A DNA stretch of 64,000 bases from Symsagittifera roscoffensis (lineage: Eukaryota; Xenacoelomorpha; Acoela; Convolutidae): NCBI RefSeq assembly GCF_963678635.1, contig NC_087063.1, positions 23,566,701-23,630,700 of the forward strand, read 5' to 3'. The notes beneath the pieces are model-generated. The model ran no database searches. It was not told the DNA's origin and saw only the letters and a program-made list of their open reading frames with translations. Made by a program: the position numbers and the translations under genes. Positions 50,141 to 62,750 of the stretch are shown one piece after another. How positions within the stretch are numbered: the stretch's first letter is position 1; every line of letters starts with the position of its first letter.

Positions 50141-50329
50141 CCTAAAGCAGAAACTAAAAATTTTATCGAGAGAAACTTCCTTTTAAATTCTTAAAAATTC
50201 AACAGGTAACTGTCGATAGTCATTTTGTTTATGTATACTAATCGAAGGTGGCAGGTAGAGGTTTTACAGGTGAATGGAACCGAGCTACTATTACTTAATA
50301 CACTAAACTAAAGCTGAAAAAACTTTTGG

Positions 50330-50600
50330 TTCAAATTTTCAATTTAGGATTTTGAACTAGTTGTGTGTTGGTAAATGTGTCTTTGATCAGTTTCTCTAGA
50401 AAAGTTAGTTTCAAAAATTGGAGTGTTTAACAGCTTTTTCTGATGGTCATTTTCTATTTTGGAATACAAATTTATACATTTATATACTGATACCACACAT
50501 ATACATATTAATAGATATATCTCTTGCTCTTCTTCGCCTCTGTGTTTGCAATATATATCGTTTTGCTTATATTGTTCCATCATTTGAAAAGGTTCCTGGC
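50330..50600. repeat. Duplicated copy of the cysteine-string-protein 3' end
   Basis: Aligns in the same orientation with 51290-51535, including sequence just before and after the CSP stop codon. On the - strand it keeps the last codons in altered form (SNDGTI and stop, versus SNDQTI and stop). Shared blocks include GTTTAACAGCTTTTTCTGAT and CATATATACATATTAATA-like words. It may be an alternative or dead last exon. Confidence 0.6.
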
Positions 50601-50688
50601 GTGCTAGAAGGCTGATATTTTTTGGAGGTCTATCGAAACATTTTTCCTTCTTCCTCGTCCTTCCTCCAGTACCGCCTTGGCCTGTCAC

Positions 50689-51507
50689 TCGGGGGCATCT
50701 ATGTTCTTTTTTTGTTCAATCAATCAACCCAGAGTATTTTTGCTGTTAAAACATTTGACTTTGCTGTGAGTTGATATTTTGAACTTTGGATATTACAGCA
50801 CATGCATCATCCACTAAATTAAAATGACTTTATCGCAGATGACTTTTGCAGATGTCGTTTAAAAAAAGCCGCAACGCATTGTTAAGATAGAATCAGATTA
50901 ATTTTTTGTTCGTTCATTTTTTGAACTCATTTCTATTTTGAACCCGCAAATCTAACGTTGCCTTGATGTTTTCTTTGCATGCGGCATATATTTTTGATCT
51001 AATTGAATGGCTCTTTGATTTGTTCGGAAAACCTCTTTTTCCTAGATGGTGTCAGTTTCCATTGCTTCAACTACAGAGTAGAATAATGTAAGGTAGAACG
51101 GCATAGGATTGGATAGTATAGGGTCTAATGGTATAGGGTAGATTGGAACGGGGTGTATTGTCATGGAACCTTTAAAACATGTTTAAACACACTGCTTTTT
51201 TTTGCACTTTATTATCATAAATACACCCTTGAGTCGAGATGCGTCTCTTAGTTTATCGTTTTTAGGGCATTTTTTTAAATCGACTTTTCTAATTTTTGGT
51301 TCAAATTTTAAATTTAGCATTCGAAATAGATGTGTGTTGGTAAAAGTGTCGTTGATCAGTTTCACTGGAAAAAGTTAGTTAGAAAAATATGGAGTATTTA
51401 ACAGCTTTTTCTGATAGTCGTATATATACTGATACACATATATACATATTAATACATATATCTTTTGCTCCTCTTCGCCTCTGCGTTTTCAACAATAATG
51501 GTTTTGC
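50689..51507. other. Intergenic interval downstream of CSP
   Basis: No gene. It includes the CSP 3' UTR (on the - strand) and a short degenerate array of GGTATAGGGTAGA-like words at about 51080-51170. Confidence 0.5.
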
Positions 51508-54500
51508 TTATATTGTTTGATCATTTGAAGAATCCAAGTCTTCGGACTCCTTTTGAAAAGTGGTGGAAGTGGGGTTTTTCTCTTCTTTGTGTCTGTTATT
51601 GTCGCTCGGTGGCTGATGGGTGATCACTCTGTCGTTCAGTGGTTTTCGCCTGTAAGTTGGACAAAGACAATTAATGAAAAAAATAATAAACGGCTGGTAT
51701 CCTGTTCCTTCAAGTGTTAAAAGCAAGCAGTACAGAATAAAAACCTGTACTCCGAAACAAATGCCACCCCCACTCAAGGATTCGACCCCCTCACCAATCA
51801 AAAAGTCCTGCCCCATCTTTTTTTTTCAGAAAAACTTCAAGGCAACATTTTAGCGATTTTTCCGTTTTTTCAATGTAATTTCAGAAGAAGGCGAGCGAGG
51901 GTTAATTTTCTTAAAATCGAAAGCCTGTTCTTTTCACCTCGCGTGCATGTGTTTATCGTATGGGTTTTGTGACTCAACTCTGCCCTCTTTCGTACCCCTG
52001 GCAGTTTTCGTGTCTGTTTCGGGCAGACACAATCCACAGCAGAAACAGTAACAGAAGTAGCAGCAGCAGCAGAAACAGCAGCCACTCAGTATAATTATAA
52101 TCACTGCCATGAAATTGTACCCTCCCCACCTAAATATTCAAAGGTTACTTTTTCTGCTCCTAAAAATTGGATCCCCTTTCAAATAAAATTGGTTATAATG
52201 GATGTTTGAAGTAACTAATTGACGCAATTATTGCGTTCAATTCAAAATTAAAGTTCATGCGCTGAAACTTTTGTTGATTTTGAAACCAGGAACAAGAGGA
52301 ACAATGTGTGTTTGGTTGAATCAGCATAACTAACAGGAGCGTTTTAGAGGGAAGGGGCGGGCGTAAGTCTTCCCTCTCCTCTCCCCCGCCTGAGGGATTC
52401 AGCCCACTGACTGCCTAAAGGGTCTTCCCCCTTTGTTATTATTTTGCAAGAATCCTAGATGCGCCCCTGATGAGCAATAAAGCAGATAGATTACCTCTTT
52501 GTGAGATACCTTTCCACTTTGTTGTATCCCACCTGTCGACCAACGTGTAAGCCCAAACTGCCAAAATTGTCATATACTTTTTTCTTTTCAGGGTCGCTGA
52601 GAACTGCGTATGCTTCGGACACCTAATGAAAACTAAATGAAGCAGTGTCTGTCGGGCTCGGGGTATTTAATTTATCACTATTTACATGCATAATTTTTGT
52701 AACTATGGGCTGTATAACTTATTCGTTCTTAAACAATATTTAAAAACCACAAAAGTAAAAAAAACGCATTCATAAGACATTCTAAAATATCAATTTCTGA
52801 ACTTTTTTGTATAATGATTGCAATGCCATATGTCATGTCTATCGTACAGCCAAGAAGCTTTAGAAAAATCTGAATGAGTTTCGCTGTAAACTCTGATCTC
52901 TACTGACCTGAAAGAACTTGACCTTCCGTTCTTCGTCATCGGGATGTTTGTCCGGGTGGTTCTCATCTGTCAATCTAAAAAATACGGCGACTCTGAAAAA
53001 CTTTTTGTCCATATATTTGAAACCAATAAAAACTGTCCTAGTCTGACCAATTTTTCTTAGCATTTTTCTTGCAGAACTTCAAACGCTTAATTATGATTGG
53101 TTAAAAAAAACAATTTTTTGACCATTCTTCTTTCTGGCATTAGATACTAAGTATAAGACACTTGGTAAGAAAAGCCTTCATTCATTATTTCAGTGCGCTA
53201 ATTTGATTGTTATTTACGTACGTATGCTTTACATGATCAGATAGCCCACTTTCTTAGTGAAGGTATGTGAAAGATTTTTTACCCGTAGCATACTTAACAT
53301 AGACGTATTTAAAACTTTTTCCACGTTAGAAAAGTTGCTCACAGGAATCTTGGACGCTTCTCTACTCATCATTTTAATATATGAGTATATCTCGCTCAAG
53401 CAGCTAATTTTGCCACCTTTGATCAAAGGTAACGCATATGTTGGGGACGCCAAAAGCACTGTTTTCGATTCCGATCGGGAGCTGTTTGTATTGTACAACA
53501 AAGCTTGATGATCGGTCTATCGATTCAAAAAAATTCGCTTGCCGGACTATCTGTTCATTTTTTGTCGATTTGGATTCCACAGCATGGCTCTGATTTAAGC
53601 AATTTTTTTTTCCGCCATCCCCAAGGGGTGGTAAGGAACTATCGCGTAGGGTGTGTTTTCGCTCTTTCCCGATTTTGATTACCTCGAGGACAGCAACTAG
53701 AAGGAGGGCAACTGTGATTCGGATTCTACAAAAGTCGCATATGTGACCGAATTTCCCGTTTTTCAGACTAACTTGCATGTCCAAAAAACGGGCGAGTGAA
53801 TGAACAATGAGCGAGAGGGTGAGCTTGCTTCCTATTGTTGCTGTTTTTTAACACTGCTTTTGCCATTTTTCAATTCATTGTAGCAGATAATCATCAAACT
53901 GAGCCACCTCTTATCGATTACCAAAAAAGATCAAAGAAGTTTTTTGTGTTTTTCTTGGTATTTTTGTCGATTGCTGCGCGTATAGAACTGTAGTTAGAAC
54001 CTTTCACAGCTACTCGCTATTGCTACTGGCACAGAAACTGTCTAAGTATTTTAACTTACTCCTGTATTGGTGCAAATTATTGCGTTCAATTAAGTTTGTC
54101 GATAATGCATAATATTGTATTCAAGCAAGTTTTTTTATTTTACATTTATGATTCTGTTCACAGACAAAGCAATGTCCGGAACATCATGCGTTAAATTATT
54201 GCAAGTTATGATTTGATTTGATTACAAAAACTTGAGAAAAATAAATCGATTCTATACAAAAGGTGCCTTCTCCTTGGGAGAGTTTAACAAATGAGCTTAC
54301 GTGATGTGATGTGTAGGTAAATTAGGGAATGCATGGGTCATGCTAACCCTTGGAAACTGAATTCATTTTTAACAAATGTGGATTTTTTGTGACAATAAAC
54401 TTGTAAGGACACCAAGCCATGATGATTTTTTTTTTAAAAAGCTGCTCACGCCAAGTTTGAACTTTTGCGGTTGATACATAAATTCAATTAAAAGTCAGTT

Positions 54501-55124
54501 AAAACCAGGAAAATTGCGCTCTTCAACTACGAATGTGGAAATGGCGCGAAAAAAATACTTGAACAACTTCGAGTTTCGAAAGTTAGTTTTAACCTTTAGA
54601 TTCTCCAACGGGATAAAATAGTTATTTTTGGATCCAGTTTACTCAAATTTTTTTTATAATCTTAGTTGTTTCAATCATAAATTGTTGAAATTTTAAAAAA
54701 CAAGTCAGTCATTTTCTTGTGTTTATTAGCATTTTTGCAACTGTCTGATGGCTATGTTTTTAACTTTAACCCTCTTAGTCTATTTCTCTATGTTTACAAG
54801 GAAATCTGACATTCTAGAATGAAAGAATGTCAAAAAAATTTGTTTGACAATCTTATTTTAAAACTCAAAAAGTTGAAAGAATTAAGCTAGACAATGAGTC
54901 AGTTTGGGCTGTTTAAAGGACGTTAATTGTTTGAAACTTTTCGCGCGTTTGTTCCTCGCGCCATGAAAGAAGCCCCCGCAATTCTACCTCTGGTACTGCT
55001 CGACAATGTCCTTCTGAGTGCAGTTGTCTTTTTCCAGGTCCAGTCTCTCGTAGAGGGAGAAGCCCTCTGCACTGAAAGCACGAGACAAAGTACCCTCCCT
55101 ACATCTGCAGTGCTGAGGAGCCAT
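51508..55124 (-). CDS. DNAJC5: Cysteine string protein (DNAJC5 homologue)
   Basis: Five exons on the - strand: 54988-55124, 52908-52974, 52495-52622, 51938-52129 and 51508-51649; phases all agree, giving 221 aa. CSP is a palmitoylated J-domain co-chaperone on secretory and synaptic vesicles that directs Hsc70 to SNARE and exocytic proteins. J domain: SLYERLDLEKDNCTQKDIVEQYQ, then HPDK at ~52-55 (HPD triad), to about residue 88. Family-specific linker: YDNFGSLGLHVGRQVG, matching CSP's YDKYGSLGLYVAEQFG. A hydrophobic stretch (MAVIIIIL) runs into the cysteine string CCFCCCCYFCYCFCCGLC (~128-145, 11 cysteines). The C-terminus is polar and serine-rich. The HPD exon begins at the acceptor TATTTTTTAG before 52974, which alone keeps frame and J-domain spacing. 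Confidence 0.95.
52334..52469. mobile_element. Probable decayed hAT MITE in CSP intron
   Basis: The right end read on the - strand is CAGGGGCGCATCTAGGATTC, very close to the hAT terminus at 49768. The left end CAGGAGCGTTTTAGAG is weaker. Putative 8-bp flanks ATAACTAA and ATGAGCAA are only partly alike. It lies in the intron between the cysteine-string exon and the upstream exon. Confidence 0.45.
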
Positions 55125-56224
55125 GCTCTCTTACTGTCATTCAGGGTAGTTGACGTATTTAACTAGTTAAAAAAACAAATAGTCAACATCATCATCGTCG
55201 CCTGTTGAGTTATTTTCACCGACGCTTAATGTACTCAAAGGTGCATTCAAACCGGTTCAGTTATCAAAATTCAACAGTCAGTCAGTTATCATAGAAAGTG
55301 AATTGAGATCCAAGAGAATCAAATGTCTCATGCCAGCCACAAGAATTTATTTTCACGACTTTAATCCTAATGTTATGTTAACTGAAAGATTTTGAAAAAC
55401 AAACAAAAATAATTTCTAGAATACAAAGGACATCCAACTGGGACATTGCAATGGTAACCACTGAACAAGATCAAGAAAGGCATCAGTTTACTACATGTAA
55501 ACTGGAGCCCAAAACCAAAATTTTTAAGGTGTCAATAAGATTTCTCTACTGTACTTAATAATGGTTGGTTAATTTCAGTCTAAAATTTTGGTAGCAGGTT
55601 CCTTTGAAAGCGCAACACTCATTCAGTTTGTAAACCTTCAGTTCTAGTATTTTTTTGTTTTTGAAGATAAGCTCATCTAATTCTTTTATCATTATTGTAG
55701 CTTTCTAAAATTTTGAGTCAAACCAATAGGAACGGTATGAGCCACATCGTTGAAAACATTTAAGGCATTAAAATAACTGAAGGTCTCTGCTGAAAGAGAC
55801 AGCAGATGAAGACCTTCTGAGGTTTGGACTTGGTTGGAAAAATTCAATCATTTTAGGTTGCTTGTTTTCAAGAGTTAAATCAACACCTCTCTTAGTTCGT
55901 AACATGCAAATTTTATTCAGGTACACTTGAGATTTTGTGTTCAATCCTTCCGTTCCTCAAATTCAATCTTTCGACGTTTTTGAAAATTTTAACTTTCGCT
56001 TTTGAATTTTCAAATTTGATTCAGGCTGTTTTCCTTTGAGCAACAGTATAGTAAAACGGACTACTTGATGGTTGGTTTGTTTAAACTTCAGAATAATTAC
56101 GCGTGAAATTAGCAAACGTTAGAAAATCGGAACAAAGACTTTGTTCGGGTTAACAACAAAATAACTTGATTCATCTGATTTGATAGAGAAATCAAGTTTT
56201 TTAGCTCTCCAGAACACTTGTTCC

Positions 56225-56420
56225 ACAAGTAGTGACTGCTCCAAAGACGGCTAACGCTCGGGTTCAAATCCGGCGAGATCCAATTTTATTGAAATAAAAA
56301 ACTGAAAATGGTCAATTTCAAAAAAACTATCGGCCTACCGTTGTCTACCGACGTTTTTTTTTCGGCCTAGTTGCCATATTAACGATTTTTCTTCTTCAGT
56401 AAGCAGATTTTGTTTTAAGT
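56225..56420 (+). repeat. tRNA-like repeat fragment
   Basis: GGTTCAAATCCGGCGAGATCC (split here: B box GGTTCAAATCC) after GACGGCTAACGCTC, then TTTCGGCCTAGTTGCCA as in repeat Y tails. A partial SINE relative; not a functional tRNA. Confidence 0.45.
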
Positions 56421-57439
56421 GATAATATTTTTGATTCGTTTCTCTATAACCTGCACATTATTTTGGATTGAAATAATTTCTGACGTTGCATAAGTTTTTT
56501 GGCTTGAATTTTCTGTACGGCCTAAATAGGTTTTAATCTTTTTCTGTTTCCGCAGAACAGAAAACTATCGTAAAAAATTAGAATTTCAGAACTTCATTGC
56601 TCAAAGATTTTCATGACATTTTTTTTGTTTGGAGCACAACGGATCACGAGATTTTTTAAATATAAATGACACCTGTGTTTTGATAGTTTATGTAAGTTTT
56701 GATTAATGTAATAATAAAAACTCCTTTTTTTGCTAATGATTATTTGTTCTACGTTGTACAGCCTCACGCTGTTCGCATGCTTTGTTTCGAAACCAATTAA
56801 ACTCACTACTGTTGATTTCGTTTAAGACTATTCCTTAATTTTTCGTTTGTCGTTTTTCAATGTGAAAGGAAACAAGCTCATCCAATTAATTACTTAAGAC
56901 ATAGCCCAAGAAGTTTTATTCACGCTTCTTAGTCATCTCAAAACGAAAAGTTTTTCAACTTCTACAATCAGAACGTAAACCAAGAATGTGAACGAGAAAG
57001 AGAAAAGGAACCAATACGGATACTTGTGGAACACCATGATTCATTAAAGTCCAATTTATATCAAATACGTAGATGAAAAAAGCGACTCAGTGCAGTTATA
57101 TAGCTTTTATTTACTTCGAGAGTTAAACCACGCACAGCATAACGGTCAAGTTTCATTCAGAAGTAGCTATGGCATCAACGCCATTCATCAAAACTTTTTG
57201 GATGCTTGCTAAGCAAGGAGCACAGAATGTTACGACAATGATTAAAATAAAGATATCCAAAATAAAGAAAGAAAAACGAGACTTGCTTCTACAATTTTTC
57301 TCTTTTGTCCTTTTCTTTTCTATTTTTTTAAAAAAAAAATTAAACTTGCGAGAGCAAGTATCTTGTAACCGAGAACTATACTTTTGTCAGGCTAACAATT
57401 TTTCTCACAAAACTTACTCGTTTTTGTTACTCGTCTTTA

Positions 57440-58090
57440 CTTTTGTTACCTGGTTTCTTTCCACTTGGCCTAGGGTTAACGCCGTTGTCTTTGCACTATA
57501 ATCTCAACGGTTCGAGTCCCGGTCGGGCCTTAAATGTTTTCAGTATGTGTGCAGTCGAAATTTCGTTTCCTGTAAATATTTACTCGTCGGATTTTTGTTT
57601 TTCTGCTCAAAATTTTTCAGCTCAGTTGCCACATCATGGTTTTTTCTTATGCTGTAAGCAATGTTCATTATAATTGCAAGTGCAAGTGCAAGTCAATTTT
57701 TTTAATATATATTTTTTTGGCCCAACCGGTGTCTGCTTTAATATGATCAGATTTGTTGCTCAACCACGCGTTTTCCTGTACTGTAAGCAAATTTCAATGT
57801 AGTTGCTCTTATTAAATTTTTTTCGCCTCAAGTTGAGTCTGATCAAAGATTGTCCGTTTTAGTTCTTCTTCGTAAGTTTTGTTCAATGGCTAATTTATTA
57901 TTCAAATGTCTCGAATCTTTGTCTAGAATGAGCTTCTTTCATGTTTTTTTTTCACTGATATCATTTCTTTCGTTTTCTCATGTTTTTTATGTTTGTGTTG
58001 TATCGCAAGTGATGCGAAGATACGCTTCGCTTCTGTGTTTAATTTGCTTTTAGAGGATGAAATTATTTTGAATAATTCCGGGCTGAAAAG
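57440..58090 (+). repeat. tRNA-related repeat Y, copy 3
   Basis: A TTGGCCTAGGGTTAACGCC stretch and a perfect B box GGTTCGAGTCC at about 57451-57530 are followed by blocks shared with the copies at 43.7 and 45.2 kb, including GCGAAGATACGCTTCGC and GAAATTATTTTGAATAATT. Acceptor-stem pairing is absent, so I call a SINE relative rather than a tRNA gene. Confidence 0.6.
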
Positions 58091-59399
58091 AACAGTATAA
58101 TGAAATTGTATGAGACCGGTTTTCCTACTCAATTTTTTTGAGACTGGAATCAATAATTTGAGACTGAGACTCAATAATTTTTTTGACAAATTTTCGAAAA
58201 GTGGTACCAAAAGAAAGAACGCCCACTACCCAGTTTGCTTGTGTACTCATCTAAGCTCTTTTTATCATATCTTACTATCTACGGCCTTCAAAAACGCTGC
58301 GGAAGAAGTATTTGACCAACATTTTTACATTGTTTTGTGTCATTTTCTCGAAAAATTACCCTCCTAAATCTTAGATTTTGGTGCACTCGAAAAGACTGGT
58401 TGTGGGAATTTCCTCTGCATGTGCGGTTACGCCCAAAATGTTTTACATGAAAAATTATGGGCCTCAAAGAAGTCAAAACCTCAATTTTTGGAACGTTGTT
58501 TGAAATGTTTGACTTTTCTCGAAAACCAACTTCCTAAATCTGGTATTTTATTTTCGAAAGTGCGTGTTGTGGCAAGCTCCCTTGCTGAAATGGTTCTATT
58601 CAATTTTTTTTGACAAATTTATTGTTCTCAGTTATTGTTTGATTTTCTGATCCTTATTTTCGATCGTTTGATTTTTTGATTATCATCTTATCTTATATAC
58701 AGTATTTTTGATTGATCAAAAAATGCTTTTATACGTTAATGGCGGGATGGGTTGCAAAAAAAGGGACGTTTTTGAGTTTTAAACTTGGTTTTTTTTGCTT
58801 ATTAGGTTTTTGATGGCAATTTTGTTATCGGTTAAATGGGCGTCTAACCAAGCATTGCCGGTTATGTGGCCGATGGTCAAACGATATTGAAAGTGTTGAA
58901 AATCCGCTCAGCCTCTGTGTTAGTTTCGCAGTCTTTACAAAGTACCACTGCCTTTGCAGTTTAAAATATGGTGTTTTTGACAAATAATCCATAAATATGG
59001 CGTTGTATAAATAATCCATAACTTTTCCAGATACTTCGAAACCACTTGAATAATCAATTTAATATCAATAGTCAAAAAATCATTTGCAGGTGATATGGAT
59101 GATTCATTTGGTAAAACTGAAGTGAAAAGCCGTTTTTATCTTACCTTCTCTGTCCTGGTTTTTTTAATAGTTTGATTGTTTTTCTGCAATCAGTTTTCCC
59201 AAGATCGCTTATTTTTAACTGTTTAGCCAACTCGCAATTACTAAACGAAAAAACGTGCAATAAATAGTTTCAATGTTTTATCGTTCTAATTGTTTTGGTA
59301 ATGTGAAATCAGCCCAAGTTAAGAGCATACGTAACAATCAGCGTATTTTTACTGATTTCTTTAAATATCTTTATGAACGAAACTTGCTGGTATGTTAAT

Positions 59400-59905
59400 G
59401 ATTTTTTTAAAATTCATTGACTTTTATAGTGGATTTTTATCTTTCAATGACATGTATTAACTGGCTGTAGATTATTTTAAAGAAAAACTGAAGATTGCGG
59501 AAGCTATGACCTACATTTTGGTGAGCTTAAGCTATCCATATTAGGTAATAATAAATTTTGTCATCTCCGGCTTTGTTTGGTAAAATAATTATTGGAGACT
59601 CAACCATATTTTTCAACAACACTTCAAAACTAGTCAGAAGTTCAGCTCATTCTACTGATTTAAATATTTTTTGAACTAGTTGGTTGGTACTGTAAAGGTT
59701 TCTCTAATTCAATGACTTTTATGGTGTACGTTTACAACTCACCAAATTTTATTAACTGGCAGTTGATATTTAAAAAGAAAAACCGAAGATTGCGGAAGCT
59801 ATGACTTATTTTATGGCAAGTGGAAGCTATCCATATTAAGTAGTTTAATTTTGTCATCGCTGTTTTTTTTTGGTAAAATAATTGGAAAATCAGCTGCATT
59901 GAACT
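59400..59905 (+). repeat. Local tandem duplication (~220-bp units, ~300-bp spacing)
   Basis: Two units share TTCAATGACTTTTATGGTG-like, AAGATTGCGGAAGCTATGAC and AAGCTATCCATATTA words in the same order (about 59405-59615 and 59700-59905). Diverged roughly 15-20%. Confidence 0.7.
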
Positions 59906-60369
59906 GTTTGGCCGAGATTATTGTTATCCTCATGATTAAAATGGGTATTGCAACCAGTTCCTAGACAATCTATTACAAGGAGCCGATTTTTTATATTAAT
60001 GGGAATGATTTTTCAATAAAAACTTTCATTTTTGGGCTGTTGTTTGTTGCTCATTTTTTACTTTCAACCGAAGTGTTTTTTTTTGTTCTAAGCAGCGTTT
60101 ACTTGAAATCTATTTTTATAGAATCATGGAACTTCAGTTTTTCTTCTCCGATGATTTTGTACGTGTGCGTTTTTTCGTTTTTCTTGTTTAAAAGCTGTAT
60201 TTAGCTTCATTGGTTTCTGATTATTATTTTGTATCGACTTATTGTCTTCTTACGTGGTGTATGTAGGCGCAAATTTAATTAAATGTTTTTATGTGCTGGG
60301 AGTAAAAACAATTTTTAAAACTTTTTTGATGAAACTTTTGATTAAAATAGTTTTAATATCCCGGGTTGA

Positions 60370-60610
60370 CATCCATAGAAAAAAATGCGTATCATACAGT
60401 TTCATGCAAAAAAAATGATTATCATACAATTCCATGCATGGATTCTATAGGAAAATGCCTATCATACAATTCTATTGTATAAAAAATGATTATCATGTGG
60501 TTTTCATACGATTTTTTTCATTCTGTGGAATTGTATTGAATCGTATGATAAGCATTTTTTCCATAGTATGGAATTGTATGATGAGCATTTTGTGTCAACT
60601 CGGTATCATC
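60370..60610. repeat. Cluster of direct and inverted ~13-bp motif TATCATACAATTC
   Basis: The motif occurs in the forward sense three to four times (60390-60490) and inverted (GAATTGTATGATA) at least twice (60535-60580). AAAATGC or GCATTTT words stand between copies. The block begins with TTGACATCC near 60366 and ends with GTGTCAA near 60598, giving an overall palindromic layout. Confidence 0.65.
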
Positions 60611-61382
60611 CAAACAAGTATCAGCCTAAAATATTGGTGGATTAGTTTCCTTTAAATAAGTTTTGGCTGAACGCAAATTTAACATTGGCGTTTGTATTTT
60701 TCCGTGTGTTTTTCTCTATTTTAACTTTAATCGAGTCAAGCGTTAAAGTTTTTGATTGGTTTATTTTTTAGACAATTTCATTAAAGTTTTCAGTCAGATA
60801 GTCTAAAATGCGATGTTTTGGTTTCACAAAAGTTTGCAGAGCTCGGCTTTGTTTCTGTAATTTTTTTTCTAGGTTTTTTTGTAGGGAAAACCTCCCATTT
60901 CTAAATTTTTTTTTGATGCATAGAGCGTTGTGCTAGTTTGTCTAATGTCGGTCTGCCAAACTGGGTTCTTTTAAAATCACTATTTTGAAAAATGAATTTA
61001 GTGAATGTAGACTAATGCTGGAAACAGTTTGATATATTTAATTTTCGGATATAAGCGCTTTTAGTAGCCTCATTTATCTACTAAAAACTTGTTGGCGATG
61101 AAACAAACACTGATTGTTTTTTCCGTTCTTTTCAAAAATCTCGAAAATTTAACAAATTCTATCTTTCTCTTTCAAGTTTAACTTTCATTTCTGAAGTCAG
61201 TAAATTGTGCAGCTTTCACACAGCATCTGGTTATTGTCAGAATTGGAACTGGACCCGGGCTTTTTACGGGACTGGACTGGCTTGGTCGTCATTTTTAGGA
61301 CCAGCAACCGGAACGCGCCTGGGCCTCATTACGAGGCCAATTTGTGCACTGGATAGGCGTACAAGATTGTGTCTGTATGTTC

Positions 61383-62750
61383 CTGGATTCCAGAGACAAA
61401 TATTTAAACATGTTCCAAAATATAAGTGAATTCCATTTAGAAGATTTATGTTGATTCCGCGTACATATACTTGTAACATCAATTTTATCGGCAAATTTAA
61501 TTTTTTGAGGATTCCGCAACAAGCAAACATAGCTAGTTGTTCTGGATTCCGCTAATGTAAGTGGAATCGTTACACAAAATATAAGTGGAATCCGCAAACT
61601 GTGAAGGAATTCAGAAATTTGCATATGAAATTACTGAACTTGCATATGCACTAGCGGAATTTAAAATAAGGACTTAACCATTGCCAGCGGAATCCACAAG
61701 GAAATCTCAAAACATTGGTCAACTAAATCGATGGATGTCACACTTAAGTATTTGCAAGCAGCTTTTGGGATCATAAGTTTGGAACCACAGCACCGAATAA
61801 ATTCATTGAGTTAATTCAGTAATTGGGTTGTGCATTATTGGATTGACATATCACCGAGTTAGGTCAGTATTTGGGATTCAGTGGTTGAGATTCAGTATTT
61901 GGGATTTTGAATTTGAGATTCAGTATTTGAGAGCGTGAATTCAGTTCATTTTATTTACAGGGAGTAAATGATCTATTTGTTTAATTTGAGTAAACTAATT
62001 TTAGATAAAAAGTACCAAAACTTGAATTACAGCAGACTTAAACTTTAAATTCAAAGACACGCATATATAGTCCTGAAAACGTTGCCCTAAAAAACTATGT
62101 TCTGGTTTCGCATTTTGAAAATATTCCACATTGGCTAAGTTAAAACTTGTATTTTTATTGAATGGCTTGAAATGAACTGATGAATAAGTTTACAGAAATT
62201 GAGATTGATGACAAGAATTAAGATCGAAGTTAACTTTTGTAGGAAGTGAGCTTGAAGCTGGGTATGTTTGACAGGAATTGATATGAGATCAAAGTTGCGT
62301 ATGTTTGTCAGAAATTGAGATGGAAGTTGAGTGTTTGACAAGAATTGAGACCGAACATTTGGCATTTCAACTGGTAGCTGATCAACGTAGTAATTAAAAG
62401 ATATAGTTTTGAAAGCTATTACATATACATATATGTAAACGGAATCTGCAAACAAAGTGCGGATTCCACTTACAGTTTGCGGATTCCACTTACACTTTGC
62501 GGATTCCACTAACAGTTTGCGGATTTCGCTTACAGTTGCGGATTCCGCAACAGCTCAATTCAACTATACACATGTCTCGTTGCTTGTGTGCGGATTCCAC
62601 AAACTGTTCTGGATTCCTGAAATACGGTTCCGGATTCCGCAAATTGGCCTATTTTTGGAGCGATTTCGAGCGGTACAGTGTTTTAGTTATTTGTTTGTGG
62701 AACCCAAAACAGCAAAGATAAGAAAAACTAGCTATGTTGCGGATTCGTAA
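61383..62750. repeat. Minisatellite-like region built on GCGGATTCC
   Basis: About twenty GGATTCC or GGAATCC words in both orientations. The best-ordered part (62458-62555) is a 20-bp tandem: TGCGGATTCCACTTACAGTT repeated four to five times with changes. Others are scattered, for example near 61506, 61541, 61584, 61687, 62590 and 62630. Confidence 0.8.

Noticed and set aside
53229-53784. Overlapping open frames on both strands inside CSP intron 1 (up to 126 codons)
   Set aside because: No motif, no splice context, and opposite-strand frames are equally open, as expected by chance in this composition.
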